Source: Exiguobacterium artemiae 255-15 (GTDB taxonomy: Bacteria; Bacillota; Bacilli; Exiguobacteriales; Exiguobacteriaceae). Taken from it: 64,000 nt of DNA. Under the pieces are notes generated by a model. The model saw only the letters and a list, made by a program, of their open reading frames with translations. It was not told where the DNA came from and did no database searches. Positions 55,486-63,600 of the stretch are shown here, one piece after another. Both the position numbers and the translations under genes were made by a program. The stretch spans positions 2,258,001 to 2,322,000 of the forward strand of contig NC_010556.1 in NCBI RefSeq assembly GCF_000019905.1. Reading direction: 5' to 3'. Every line of letters starts with the position of its first letter. Position 1 is the stretch's first letter.

Positions 55486-55527
55486 AAAAAAAGACGACGA
55501 GGAAACGAAATCGTTTCCTTGTCATCT
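55486..55527 (-). terminator. gcvH terminator
   Basis: GATGAC-AGGAAACGA/TCGTTTCCT-GTCGTC stem with seven U on the minus strand. Confidence 0.92.
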
Positions 55528-55539
55528 TTTCGTTAAGTA

Positions 55540-55923
55540 TTACTCGTTGATCATCGATTTGTAAGCAGCAGCGTCCATCAATGCTTCGACTTGTGCTTCG
55601 TCTGCGATCTCGATATCAACCATCCAAGCACCTTCGAATGGTGATTCGTTGACGAGTTCTGGGGAATCTGAAAGTGATTCATTGATGGCAACGACTTTCC
55701 CTGAAATCGGTGCGTACAATTCGGATACCGTTTTAACGGATTCGACTGAACCAAACGGCTCGTTTGCCGAAATCGTATCTCCGACTTCTGGCAGTTCGAC
55801 GAAGACGATATCGCCAAGTTCATGTTGCGCGAAATCCGTGATTCCGATTCGTGCTTTGTTTCCTGTTACTTCGACCCATTCATGCTCTTCCGAATAACGT
55901 AGATTGTCTTTGACTTGACTCAT
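55540..55923 (-). CDS. gcvH: glycine cleavage system H protein
   Basis: A 127-residue lipoyl carrier. The lipoylation lysine is in [19 protein letters not shown] (about residue 63). [30 protein letters not shown] is the conserved N-terminal half. In Firmicutes GcvH is also the entry point for lipoate relay to E2 proteins, tying it to lipA in this window. No gcvT/gcvP here. CAGGGGGAATCGCAA precedes ATG. Confidence 0.97.
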   Translation of the reverse strand: MSQVKDNLRYSEEHEWVEVTGNKARIGITDFAQHELGDIVFVELPEVGDTISANEPFGSVESVKTVSELYAPISGKVVAINESLSDSPELVNESPFEGAWMVDIEIADEAQVEALMDAAAYKSMINE

Positions 55924-55987
55924 TTGCGATTCCCCCTGTGTTCGATAGTGGACTAACGCCTTCAGTATACCAAATGAACTAGCCTTC

Positions 55988-56341
55988 TTAATACCATTTT
56001 CCTTGATAGAGTTCTTCTTTGAATCCGATGGTCACGTCTTGCCCGTCCGTGACAATCGGACGCTTCAGCAACATCCCGTCACTTGCGAGCAATTCGTATT
56101 GCTCCTGTTCGGAAAGTTCCGGTAAACGATCCTTGATTCCTTGCGACCGGTACGACTGACCACTCGTGTTAAAAAACTTCTTCAGCGGTTCGCCGCTCTT
56201 TTGATGAAGTTCCCGAATTGTTTCGGCACTCGGTGTCTCGTCGACAATATGCTTGTAGTCGACTTCGACCCCGTTCGTTTCCAATGCTTTTTTTGCTTTG
56301 ACACACGTACTGCATTTTGGATAACCGTACATTGTTACCAT
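55988..56341 (-). CDS. yusI: ArsC/Spx-family protein YusI
   Basis: A 117-residue thioredoxin-fold protein. [16 protein letters not shown] carries CxxC, and [16 protein letters not shown] the family RP-I-V loop. It lacks the HX3 arsenate-specific features and the Spx RNA-polymerase-contact pattern, so it is YusI-like with unknown role. GAGGTG lies 10 nt before ATG 56341; an upstream ATG at 56350 is too close to that site. Confidence 0.85.
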   Translation of the reverse strand: MVTMYGYPKCSTCVKAKKALETNGVEVDYKHIVDETPSAETIRELHQKSGEPLKKFFNTSGQSYRSQGIKDRLPELSEQEQYELLASDGMLLKRPIVTDGQDVTIGFKEELYQGKWY

Positions 56342-56378
56342 TTTTTTCATCACCTCTGACTTCAGATTAGCAGATGCA

Positions 56379-56834
56379 TCAGTTGCGTTTCAAGCGCGCC
56401 AATGCCGCATCGATTTGATCTTGATGGTGGTGGTCATGAGCGATGAAGGATTCGACGAACACTTTCGGCTGAAAGGTCCCTTCATACGTCCGCTCATATT
56501 GTTCGTCCGTCAGCCGGTCGAGGAGTGTGACCAGTTCCCGGCGGACACCGATGGCTTTTTTCAATAAGGCGAGAGCATCGATATGATGGGCATATTCGAC
56601 CGCCAGGCGGTTGAACTCATCATAGTCGGTTTGAACAAGCGTCAATCGTTCATCCGGTAACTTCGAGACGGCATGATCGAGATAATACCGGTCCCACAGA
56701 AACAGATGACTGACACATTCTTGAACGGTCCATTTATCGACGGCAAGCGGTAATTCCCATTCTTCCCCGGAAAGCCGTTCGAGTGATTTGTAATAGTCGA
56801 TGGCAAACTGGAGTTCTGTCAATTCGTGTCGCAT
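56379..56834 (-). CDS. DinB family protein
   Basis: A 151-residue four-helix DinB/YfiT-like protein. The metal-binding histidines are expected in VQECVSHLFLWDRYYLDH (His) and FIAHDHHHQDQIDAAL (HxxxH). Members include bacillithiol or mycothiol transferases. GAAGGAGGGAGCAAAC sets ATG 56834. A stand-alone gene upstream of yusI. Substrate unknown. Confidence 0.87.
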   Translation of the reverse strand: MRHELTELQFAIDYYKSLERLSGEEWELPLAVDKWTVQECVSHLFLWDRYYLDHAVSKLPDERLTLVQTDYDEFNRLAVEYAHHIDALALLKKAIGVRRELVTLLDRLTDEQYERTYEGTFQPKVFVESFIAHDHHHQDQIDAALARLKRN

Positions 56835-56853
56835 GTTTGCTCCCTCCTTCAAT

Positions 56854-56897
56854 GAAAAAATTCGCCCTTACAGAGATTTTCCCTGCAAAGGCGAATC
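56854..56897 (-). terminator. fad operon terminator
   Basis: ATTCGCC-TTTGCAGGG/CTCTGTAA-GGGCGAAT stem with six U on the minus strand, right after fadE. Confidence 0.88.
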
Positions 56898-56909
56898 AGT
56901 AAACCTGAC

Positions 56910-58694
56910 TTAGACCGTATATTTATTTGATTCGATCAAACGTTTCGCAATCTGGCGTTTCGTTCCGATCGAATTAATCGGTTGGTATCGGCTGAACTTT
57001 TTCAATGCCGACAGCAGCATCCGGAGTTCATCTCCGCTTGCAGCAGCATAAAGCGTTTCTTTCGCGTCACGCTCGACGCCTTCGAACGCTTGTTGTGCGA
57101 AGACTTCCGTATAACGGATTTTCAATTCGTTTTTCTCGACGCCTTTCGTGGCAATCGCTTTTTCCGTCCGGACGATTGCTGACTCAAGCGCATAAATCGC
57201 ACTCATGATGTCGGCTGTGTTCGCAAGGATTTCCTGCTCGCCTTGGAGCTTGTCCTGATATTTCTGGACCGCTGTTCCGGCCGTCAACAGGAAGATTTTT
57301 TTCATCATCGCGAGCAGATGACGTTCACGGTCAAGCGGCTCCGATCCGACTTCCGTCGGCATGAAGCTCATCACTTCATTTTGCAGACGTTGTGCTTCTG
57401 CGAGCAGCGGCAAGTCGCCTTTCATCGCTTTCTTCAGCAATGTGCCCGGTACAAGCAGACGGTTGATTTCGTTTGTTCCTTCAAAGATTCGGTTGATTCG
57501 CGAATCACGGTACATGTTCTCGACTTCGTATTCGGCCATGAAGCCGTAACCGCCGTGAATCTGGACTGCTTCATCGATGACGTAATCAAATGTCTCGGAT
57601 GCAAAGACTTTATTCATCGAGCATTCGATGGCGTATTCGGCGATTGCATCGGCAATTTTCTTGCCGTCTTTGCTTTCTTCGTCCGACAACTGATCGAGGC
57701 TGTCCTGGAACAGACCACCTGTCCGGTAAACCGAACTTTCCATCGCATACGTCTGCGCTGCCATCGTTGCCAGTTTTTCCTGGATCAACGGGAACGAACT
57801 GATTGGTGTCTTGAACTGTTTGCGTTCGTTCGAATACTGGACGGCGAGATCAATCGCCCGTTTTGATGATCCGACCGCACCGACCGCAAGTTTGTAACGA
57901 CCGACGTTGAGGATATTGAAGGCGATGACGTGACCACGGCCGATTTCTCCGAGGACGTTATCAACCGGTACTTCCGCGTCTTCAAGAATCAATGTCCGCG
58001 TCGACGATCCTTTGATTCCCATCTTCTGTTCTTCGAGTCCTGTCGAGACACCCGGATACGAACCTTCGACGAGGAAAGCCGTGAATTTGTCACCGTCAAT
58101 TTTCGCGTAGACGACAAACAGACTGGCGAAACCGGCATTCGTGATCCATTGTTTTTCTCCGTTTAGGATGTAGTGCGTGCCGGCTTCATTCAAGACTGCC
58201 GTTGTCTTCGCACCGAGGGCATCCGACCCTGAGCCCGGTTCTGTCAACGCGTAAGACGCAATCCATTCACCAGACGACAGTTTCGGCAGGTACTTATGCT
58301 TTTGTTCTTCGTTCCCGAAGAAGACGATCGGCAACGAACCGATCCCGACGTGAGCACCATAACTGAGGGCAAACGAACGACCGCGGGCAAATTTCTCCGT
58401 GATGATCGACGACGAAATCTTGTCCATCTGATAGCCGCCGTAGGCTTCCGGTACATCCGCACCGAGCAGACCAAGCTCACCAGCTTCACGCAGTAAACCG
58501 ACCGATAGCTCGAACTCATGTTTTTCGATCCGGTCAAGAACTGGAACGACACGGTCTTCAACGAATTTCGCCGTCATGTCACCAACCATTTTGTGTTCTT
58601 CCGAGAAATCCTCCGGTGTAAAGAGACGTTCCGGTGCCAACTCATCTAATACAAAACTTCCACCTTTAATTAATTCGTTTGTCGTTTGGCTCAT
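56910..58694 (-). CDS. fadE: acyl-CoA dehydrogenase FadE
   Basis: A 594-residue FAD enzyme doing the first beta-oxidation step. IASYALTEPGSGSDALGAKT and ITNAGFASLFVVYAKID hold FAD and substrate. The catalytic Glu region is MYRDSRINRIFEGTNEINR. The C-terminal extension (about 420-594) is as in YusJ. It overlaps fadA by 4 bp. Last gene of fadN-fadA-fadE. Confidence 0.95.
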   Translation of the reverse strand: MSQTTNELIKGGSFVLDELAPERLFTPEDFSEEHKMVGDMTAKFVEDRVVPVLDRIEKHEFELSVGLLREAGELGLLGADVPEAYGGYQMDKISSSIITEKFARGRSFALSYGAHVGIGSLPIVFFGNEEQKHKYLPKLSSGEWIASYALTEPGSGSDALGAKTTAVLNEAGTHYILNGEKQWITNAGFASLFVVYAKIDGDKFTAFLVEGSYPGVSTGLEEQKMGIKGSSTRTLILEDAEVPVDNVLGEIGRGHVIAFNILNVGRYKLAVGAVGSSKRAIDLAVQYSNERKQFKTPISSFPLIQEKLATMAAQTYAMESSVYRTGGLFQDSLDQLSDEESKDGKKIADAIAEYAIECSMNKVFASETFDYVIDEAVQIHGGYGFMAEYEVENMYRDSRINRIFEGTNEINRLLVPGTLLKKAMKGDLPLLAEAQRLQNEVMSFMPTEVGSEPLDRERHLLAMMKKIFLLTAGTAVQKYQDKLQGEQEILANTADIMSAIYALESAIVRTEKAIATKGVEKNELKIRYTEVFAQQAFEGVERDAKETLYAAASGDELRMLLSALKKFSRYQPINSIGTKRQIAKRLIESNKYTV

Positions 58695-59881
58695 TGTCCT
58701 GTTCCTCCTTCAACTAGTTCGAATACACCGGCTGCACCCATGCCGCCGCCGATACACATCGAGACGACACCATATTGGACGTTCCGTCGTTTCATTTCAT
58801 GCAAGAGTGTTAATGTCAGTTTCGTTCCGGTACATCCGAGCGGATGACCAAGCGCAATCGCGCCGCCGTTGACGTTGACGATGTCTTCATTCAATCCGAG
58901 TTCCCGGATGACACCGAGTGACTGGGACGCAAATGCTTCATTTAATTCAATCAGTCCGACTTCTTCTAAAGTGATGCCGGCCAGTTCCAGTGCCTTTGGA
59001 ATCGCGACGACCGGTCCGATTCCCATGACTTCCGGACGAACACCGCCGACGGCAAACGATTTGAATTTCCCGAGAATCGGTAGTCCCTGGCGTTCTGCTT
59101 CCTCGCGCTCCATGATCAAGACGGCGGCTGCACCGTCTGATGTCTGAGACGAGTTCCCCGCTGTGACACTTCCGCCGAGGCGGAATGCCGGACGGAGTTT
59201 GGCGAGGCCTTCCGGTGATGAATCGGCACGGACACCTTCGTCATGTTCGACGACCCACGTCTTTTCTTCAATCTTCAACTCATCATTGACGAACTGTTCC
59301 GTGACCGTCACCGGCACGATTTCATCGGCGAATTTGCCGGACGCAATTGCAGCGGCTGCTTTTTGATGGCTTTTCAGTGCAAAGGCATCTTGATCTTCGC
59401 GTGAGACTTGATAGGTCGAAGCGACTTGTTCTGCCGTATGTCCCATGCTCATATAATATTCCGGTTCTGTTTCGACGATTGACGGATTCGGTCGAACGAC
59501 GTGCCCCGGCATCGGCACCTGGCTCATGGATTCGAGTCCGCCGGCGATGACGGCCGTTGCTTGACCCGTCATGATTTTCATCGAGGCATCGGCAATCGAC
59601 TGTAAGCCACTTGAGCAATACCGGTTGATCGTGATTGCCGGTACTTCGTGCGACAGTCCCCCGAGGACCGACGCGTAACGGGCGATGTTCATCCCCTGCT
59701 CCGCTTCCGGTAAGGCACATCCGAGAATGACATCATCGATTGCTCCCGTGTAGTTCGCGCGTTTCAACGTTTCCTTGATGACGATGCCTGCGAGTTCATC
59801 AGAACGCATTGATTTAAATGATCCTTTTTTTGCTTTGCCGACCGGTGTTCGTGCACCGGCGACGATTACTGCTTCCTTCAT
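58691..59881 (-). CDS. fadA: acetyl-CoA C-acyltransferase (thiolase) FadA
   Basis: A 396-residue 3-ketoacyl-CoA thiolase. Nucleophile Cys in INRYCSSGLQSIADASM (about residue 88), His in GGAIALGHPLGCTG (about 350), second Cys in CIGGGMGAAGVFE. Ends the beta-oxidation cycle by releasing acetyl-CoA. GGGGGGATTCGA precedes ATG 59881. It lies 17 bp behind fadN. Confidence 0.96.
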   Translation of the reverse strand: MKEAVIVAGARTPVGKAKKGSFKSMRSDELAGIVIKETLKRANYTGAIDDVILGCALPEAEQGMNIARYASVLGGLSHEVPAITINRYCSSGLQSIADASMKIMTGQATAVIAGGLESMSQVPMPGHVVRPNPSIVETEPEYYMSMGHTAEQVASTYQVSREDQDAFALKSHQKAAAAIASGKFADEIVPVTVTEQFVNDELKIEEKTWVVEHDEGVRADSSPEGLAKLRPAFRLGGSVTAGNSSQTSDGAAAVLIMEREEAERQGLPILGKFKSFAVGGVRPEVMGIGPVVAIPKALELAGITLEEVGLIELNEAFASQSLGVIRELGLNEDIVNVNGGAIALGHPLGCTGTKLTLTLLHEMKRRNVQYGVVSMCIGGGMGAAGVFELVEGGTGQ

Positions 59882-59898
59882 TCGAATCCCCCCAGTCA

Positions 59899-62316
59899 TC
59901 AGTTACGAAGCGGCTTGCCTTTGACAAGCATATGTTGCATCCGTTGTTGTGTTTTCAGTTCGCCAATCAAGCTCAAGAAGGCTTCCCGTTCGATATCGAG
60001 CATGTACTGCTCATCGACGTGTGTGCCAAACGAGACGTTTCCGCCGGCAATGACGTGTGCGAGTTTGCTGGCAATTTTTAAATCGTGTTCCGAAATATAA
60101 CCGCCGTAGAACATTTCACGGGTCGCGAGTTCAAGCGTCGCTTTCCCGGCACGGCCGACGACCGGAATCTTCGTATGGGCCGGCGCCGTGTAACCGGTCC
60201 GGTCGAGTTCAAGCACCAGTTGTTTTGCATCAAACGTCAAGTGATCCCGGTTCATCGAAATCTGATCGACGGTCCGGACATAACCGAGTTCCCGTGCTTC
60301 AAAGGCCGATTTCGAAACTTTCGCCATCGCGACATTCTCAAACGTTTTCTGTGCCGCTTTTTCAAGATTGACGAGTCCGTCCGGTGTGTTCTCGAGCAGA
60401 CGACGATACGTGTTGACGTTTCCGCCGCCCCCCGGAATCAGACCGACACCGACTTCGACAAGTCCCATATACGTTTCAAGAGCCGCCTGCATCCGGGCTG
60501 CCGGAAGTGAAATCTCTGTTCCGCCGCCAAGCGTCATGCCATGCGGCGCAACGACGATCGGACGGGACGCGTAACGGATTTTTTGAATCGATTGCTGGAA
60601 CTTGTTGATGATCCAGTCGAGTTCGAACCAGTTTTCATCTTCCGCTTCCATCAACATCATCGCCAGGTTCGCTCCGACACAGAAGTTTTTGCCGTCGTTG
60701 GCGATGACCAGTCCCCGGTGATTTTTTTCAACGAGATCAATCGACTGCTCGATCATCTGCATAATGTCGACGCCGATTGCATTACTCTTCGACGTGAATT
60801 CAAGGACCGCCACATCGTCTCCGAGATCCATCAGACGGGCACCATTGTTTTCAAGGAGAACACCGTTTGATTTGCGGACGTCGCGTAACCGGATTTCCTT
60901 CGGATTGACGGCACTGCCGACGTATTTTTGCGTCTTGGCATCGTAAAATTGACCGTCTTCGTTATAGAAGTTTGTGACGCCTGCTGCCAGCATTTCATCA
61001 ACCCAGGCCGGGACGTCATAGCCGTCCTGTTTCATCTTCGCGACCGTCTTCTCGACACCGAGTGCATCCCACGTCTCGAACGGTCCCATTTTCCAGCCGA
61101 AGCCCCATTTCATCGCTTCATCAATCGCTTTGATATCATCCGCGATTTCGTGTGTCAGTTGAGCCGAGTACAGTAACGTCTTCGCATGGATTGGCCAGAG
61201 TAACGCACCGACACGGTCTTTCGCAAAGACGACGGCTTTCAGTTTATTTTTAGCGCCCGGAAGAGCTTTTGCTTGACCGATTGACGGTTCGGTAAGCGCT
61301 TTCTTTTCAACGTATTCAAAAGTCGCCAGATCGAGTTCGAGAATCTGTTTACCGGCTTTTTTGTAGAAGCCTTGACCCGACTTCGCCCCGAGTGACCCTT
61401 CGTCAACCAATCGTTTCATTTCTGCCGGTACGGCAAACGTCTCTTTTTCCGCTCCGTCCGGTAACAGATCATAGACGTTGTTCGCGACGTGAACGAATGT
61501 GTCGATTCCGACGACATCAAGCGTCCGGAACGTCGCCGAGCTTGGACGACCGAGCAATGGTCCAGTGACGGAATCGACCTCCCCGATCGAATACCCGCCT
61601 TTTTTCATTTCATCCATCGTAACGAGCAGACCGTATGTCCCAATCCGGTTACCGATGAAGTTTGGTGTATCTTTTGCGATGACGACCCCTTTACCGAGAC
61701 GCTCTTCGGCAAACTGTTTCATGAACTGGACGACTTCCGGATTCGTATCGCGTGTCGGAATCAGTTCAAGCAGCTTCAAGTAACGCGGCGGGTTAAAGAA
61801 GTGTGTGCCGAGGAACCGGGCATTAAACGACTCCGACCGTCCTTCGCGCATCGCTTCAATCGAGATACCCGATGTGTTGGAACTGACGATTGCATCTTCA
61901 CGTAAAAACGGTTCAATCGTCGCAAACAATTGTTGTTTGACATCCAATCGTTCGACGATGACTTCAATCACCCAGTCCGCTTCTTTGAGACGGTCGAGAT
62001 CGTCTTCGAGATTTCCGACTTCGATTAACTCAATTAATTGTTTGGAAGCGAGTGGGGCCGGATTTTGTTTCAACAGCTTTTGCCGGTTGTCGCGGGCAAT
62101 TCGTGAGCGGACTGCCGCATCTTCCAGCGTCAATCCTTGTTTCGTCTCCTGCGCGGTTAATTCTTTTGGTACGATATCAAGCATCAATGTCCGGATTCCC
62201 GCGTTCGCAAGGTGTGCGGCAATTCCTGCCCCCATGACCCCTGAACCGATAATGACGGCGAATTGAATATGTTTCGTCGTGTGTACTGTGGTCGGCTGAC
62301 CGATTTGACTCGCCAT
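59899..62316 (-). CDS. fadN: 3-hydroxyacyl-CoA dehydrogenase/enoyl-CoA hydratase FadN
   Basis: An 805-residue bifunctional enzyme. N-terminal NAD Rossmann FAVIIGSGVMGAGIAAHLANAG (residues about 18-39) and the HAD C-terminal domains, then an enoyl-CoA hydratase/isomerase domain (about 510-700; LVIANDGKNFCVGANLAMM, GGGTEISLPAARM). This HAD-then-ECH order is the YusL type, opposite to E. coli FadB. AGGGGGTCTATC sets ATG 62316. First gene of fadNAE, with two FadR-like boxes upstream. Confidence 0.96.
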   Translation of the reverse strand: MASQIGQPTTVHTTKHIQFAVIIGSGVMGAGIAAHLANAGIRTLMLDIVPKELTAQETKQGLTLEDAAVRSRIARDNRQKLLKQNPAPLASKQLIELIEVGNLEDDLDRLKEADWVIEVIVERLDVKQQLFATIEPFLREDAIVSSNTSGISIEAMREGRSESFNARFLGTHFFNPPRYLKLLELIPTRDTNPEVVQFMKQFAEERLGKGVVIAKDTPNFIGNRIGTYGLLVTMDEMKKGGYSIGEVDSVTGPLLGRPSSATFRTLDVVGIDTFVHVANNVYDLLPDGAEKETFAVPAEMKRLVDEGSLGAKSGQGFYKKAGKQILELDLATFEYVEKKALTEPSIGQAKALPGAKNKLKAVVFAKDRVGALLWPIHAKTLLYSAQLTHEIADDIKAIDEAMKWGFGWKMGPFETWDALGVEKTVAKMKQDGYDVPAWVDEMLAAGVTNFYNEDGQFYDAKTQKYVGSAVNPKEIRLRDVRKSNGVLLENNGARLMDLGDDVAVLEFTSKSNAIGVDIMQMIEQSIDLVEKNHRGLVIANDGKNFCVGANLAMMLMEAEDENWFELDWIINKFQQSIQKIRYASRPIVVAPHGMTLGGGTEISLPAARMQAALETYMGLVEVGVGLIPGGGGNVNTYRRLLENTPDGLVNLEKAAQKTFENVAMAKVSKSAFEARELGYVRTVDQISMNRDHLTFDAKQLVLELDRTGYTAPAHTKIPVVGRAGKATLELATREMFYGGYISEHDLKIASKLAHVIAGGNVSFGTHVDEQYMLDIEREAFLSLIGELKTQQRMQHMLVKGKPLRN

Positions 62317-62338
62317 GATAGACCCCCTGATTCGTAAT

Positions 62339-62356
62339 TGAATGAACAACCATTCA
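62339..62356. promoter_or_regulatory. FadR-like operator, proximal
   Basis: TGAATG-GTTGTT-CATTCA (minus strand), matching the Bacillus FadR (YsiA) consensus TGAATGANTANTCATTCA at the conserved half-sites, 23 bp before fadN. Confidence 0.75.
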
Positions 62357-62367
62357 TTATTCTGACA

Positions 62368-62400
62368 AAAAAAGAAGCCGTCCGTTTTTCCACTGCTTCC
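62368..62400 (-). terminator. terminator-like hairpin in the fadN leader
   Basis: Minus strand GAAGC...GCTTC with a run of seven U. It lies between the two FadR boxes, where no minus-strand gene ends. Confidence 0.5.
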
Positions 62401-62416
62401 TTCTACATCTCTATCA

Positions 62417-62434
62417 TAAATGAATTATCATTCA
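62417..62434. promoter_or_regulatory. FadR-like operator, distal
   Basis: Minus strand TGAATGATAATTCATTTA, nearly the full consensus, 78 bp from the proximal box and 68 bp before the methyltransferase start. It may control both directions. Confidence 0.65.
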
Positions 62435-62501
62435 GTAGCAATAAAAAATCAGCTATTGGTCAAATTTTCCTGTTAGACTGAAATCAAAAGGGGGATTTCT
62501 T

Positions 62502-63137
62502 ATGAAATCGACAGAACAATTATGGGATCAACAAGCGACGGACTGGGCCGACCGGTCGGAGATGATGTGGACGACAGGCAGCCGGAAGACGATTATTCCG
62601 TTTTTAACATCGGTCATCGCGTCCGGCAAGTTACTCGATTTAGGATGCGGCGACGGCGCCGCCTGCCGGTTGCTCGCTGAGGCGTTTCAAGTGACGGGTC
62701 TTGATCTGTCGGAAGAGATGATCCGGATCGCCCGTGCCAAATCGCCGGCACTCGACTTCGTCGTCGGAACCGGTGAAGCATTGCCGTTTGCAGATGAGAC
62801 GTTTGACGTCGTCCTTGCCGTCAATTCACTCGAATGGTCGACGCAACCTGTCACGGTCCTGAACGAAATCAGCCGTGTCTCCCCGCTCGTCGTCATCAGT
62901 TTGCTTGGACCGACGGCAGCACCACGGGCATTGTCCTACCGTCGCCTGCACGGGGAAGAGGCACCGATGGGCAATACGATGATGCCGTGGGAACTCGTCC
63001 AACTGGCAGACGAACTCGGATGGACGTTGCTTGACGAAGCCGTCATTCAAAAGGAAGGTGCCGTCATGACCGGTCACCGGTTGCTCGATCAGGCCCATGC
63101 GTTTTCCTGTTTGTTTGCGTTTCGGACAAAGGGTTAA
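62502..63137 (+). CDS. class I SAM-dependent methyltransferase
   Basis: A 211-residue methyltransferase. The SAM loop is KLLDLGCGDGAACRLLAEAF (about residues 44-63), followed by GLDLSEEMIRIA and AVNSLEWSTQP for motif IV. AAGGGGGATTTCTT precedes the ATG. Divergent from fadNAE. No terminator precedes repeat copy C, which follows 21 bp after the stop and would be in its 3' UTR. Acceptor unknown. Confidence 0.87.
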   Translation: MKSTEQLWDQQATDWADRSEMMWTTGSRKTIIPFLTSVIASGKLLDLGCGDGAACRLLAEAFQVTGLDLSEEMIRIARAKSPALDFVVGTGEALPFADETFDVVLAVNSLEWSTQPVTVLNEISRVSPLVVISLLGPTAAPRALSYRRLHGEEAPMGNTMMPWELVQLADELGWTLLDEAVIQKEGAVMTGHRLLDQAHAFSCLFAFRTKG

Positions 63138-63157
63138 AAAATGATCTATTTGCAACA

Positions 63158-63285
63158 GACGTATGTCCACCCGCTTTTCTCGTGCGGGACGCAAGCCGCG
63201 CCTATCTAACGATGACCGGGTCTTGCCTGTCCCTGACGGAAGCAAGCTTTCTTTTCCCGCAGAAGTCGGATGGACACGTCTTTTT
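63158..63285 (+). ncRNA. structured repeat element, copy C (divergent)
   Basis: Closing stem GACG-TA-TGTCCA (63158-63169) with TGGACA-CGTC (63271-63280), followed by TTTTT. Inner hairpins: CCCGC/GCGGG, GCAAG/CTTGC (the A-T pair of copies A and B replaced by G-C), GAC/GTC, and GGAAG/CTTTC before TTTTCCC. Core CGGGTCTTG and CTGAC kept. Sequence of every helix differs from copy A while pairing is retained. Confidence 0.6.
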
Positions 63286-63341
63286 GCTGATAAAACCCAT
63301 TCAGTGCAAGCGTTCATCTGTTCACACGTATCAAGTAGAAA

Positions 63342-63479
63342 AAATCACTCGATTCATGCAACTCCTTCAGGAAAAAGCGCATTTTTTTGCGCTGTCAGAG
63401 ACAGACAAGACCCGACTTGCGAACAGCAAAGTTTGGCTTGTGTCTCGCCTGAGGAAAGGGCATGAATAACGAGTGATTT
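63342..63479 (-). ncRNA. structured repeat element, copy B
   Basis: Closing stem AAATCACTCG-ATTCATG with CATGAAT-AA-CGAGTGATTT (17 bp), followed by U-run. It shares CTTTCCTCAGGCGAGACAC, AAGCC, CGGGTCTTGT, CTCTGACAGCGCA and TGCGCTTTTTCCTG with copy A. The apical stem is different (ACTT-GC/GCAAGT). It lies beyond the proline dehydrogenase terminator, in the same direction as that gene. Copies B and C together occupy most of the 463-bp gap 63138-63600. Confidence 0.65.
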
Positions 63480-63493
63480 CTTTTGAGTCTCCC

Positions 63494-63508
63494 TAGCCAT
63501 ATTGGCTA
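63494..63508. repeat. TAGCCA-TAT-TGGCTA palindrome
   Basis: A perfect inverted repeat upstream of copy B on its transcribing strand; a possible operator or remnant, with no clear promoter next to it. Confidence 0.4.
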
Positions 63509-63549
63509 CGAAAAGCACGGGAAGAGAAAAATCTTTCAAACGATAAAAC

Positions 63550-63580
63550 AAAAAGATGAAGCTATGACAGCTCCATCTTT
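63550..63580 (-). terminator. proline dehydrogenase terminator
   Basis: Minus strand AAGATG-AGCT/AGCT-CATCTT with six U, 20 bp after the stop at 63601. Confidence 0.88.
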
Positions 63581-63600
63581 CACTTCTCTATTATTTGTTA

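Noticed and set aside
57243-57866. 207-codon plus-strand frame
   Set aside because: It is antisense to fadE, has no recognisable domain and composition typical of a shadow frame.
63158-63285. c-di-GMP (GEMM) riboswitch in copy C
   Set aside because: GGGACGCAAGCC resembles the GEMM core GGGACGCAAAGCC, but the GNRA tetraloop receptor and other conserved blocks are missing and copies A and B have GAGACACAAGCC.
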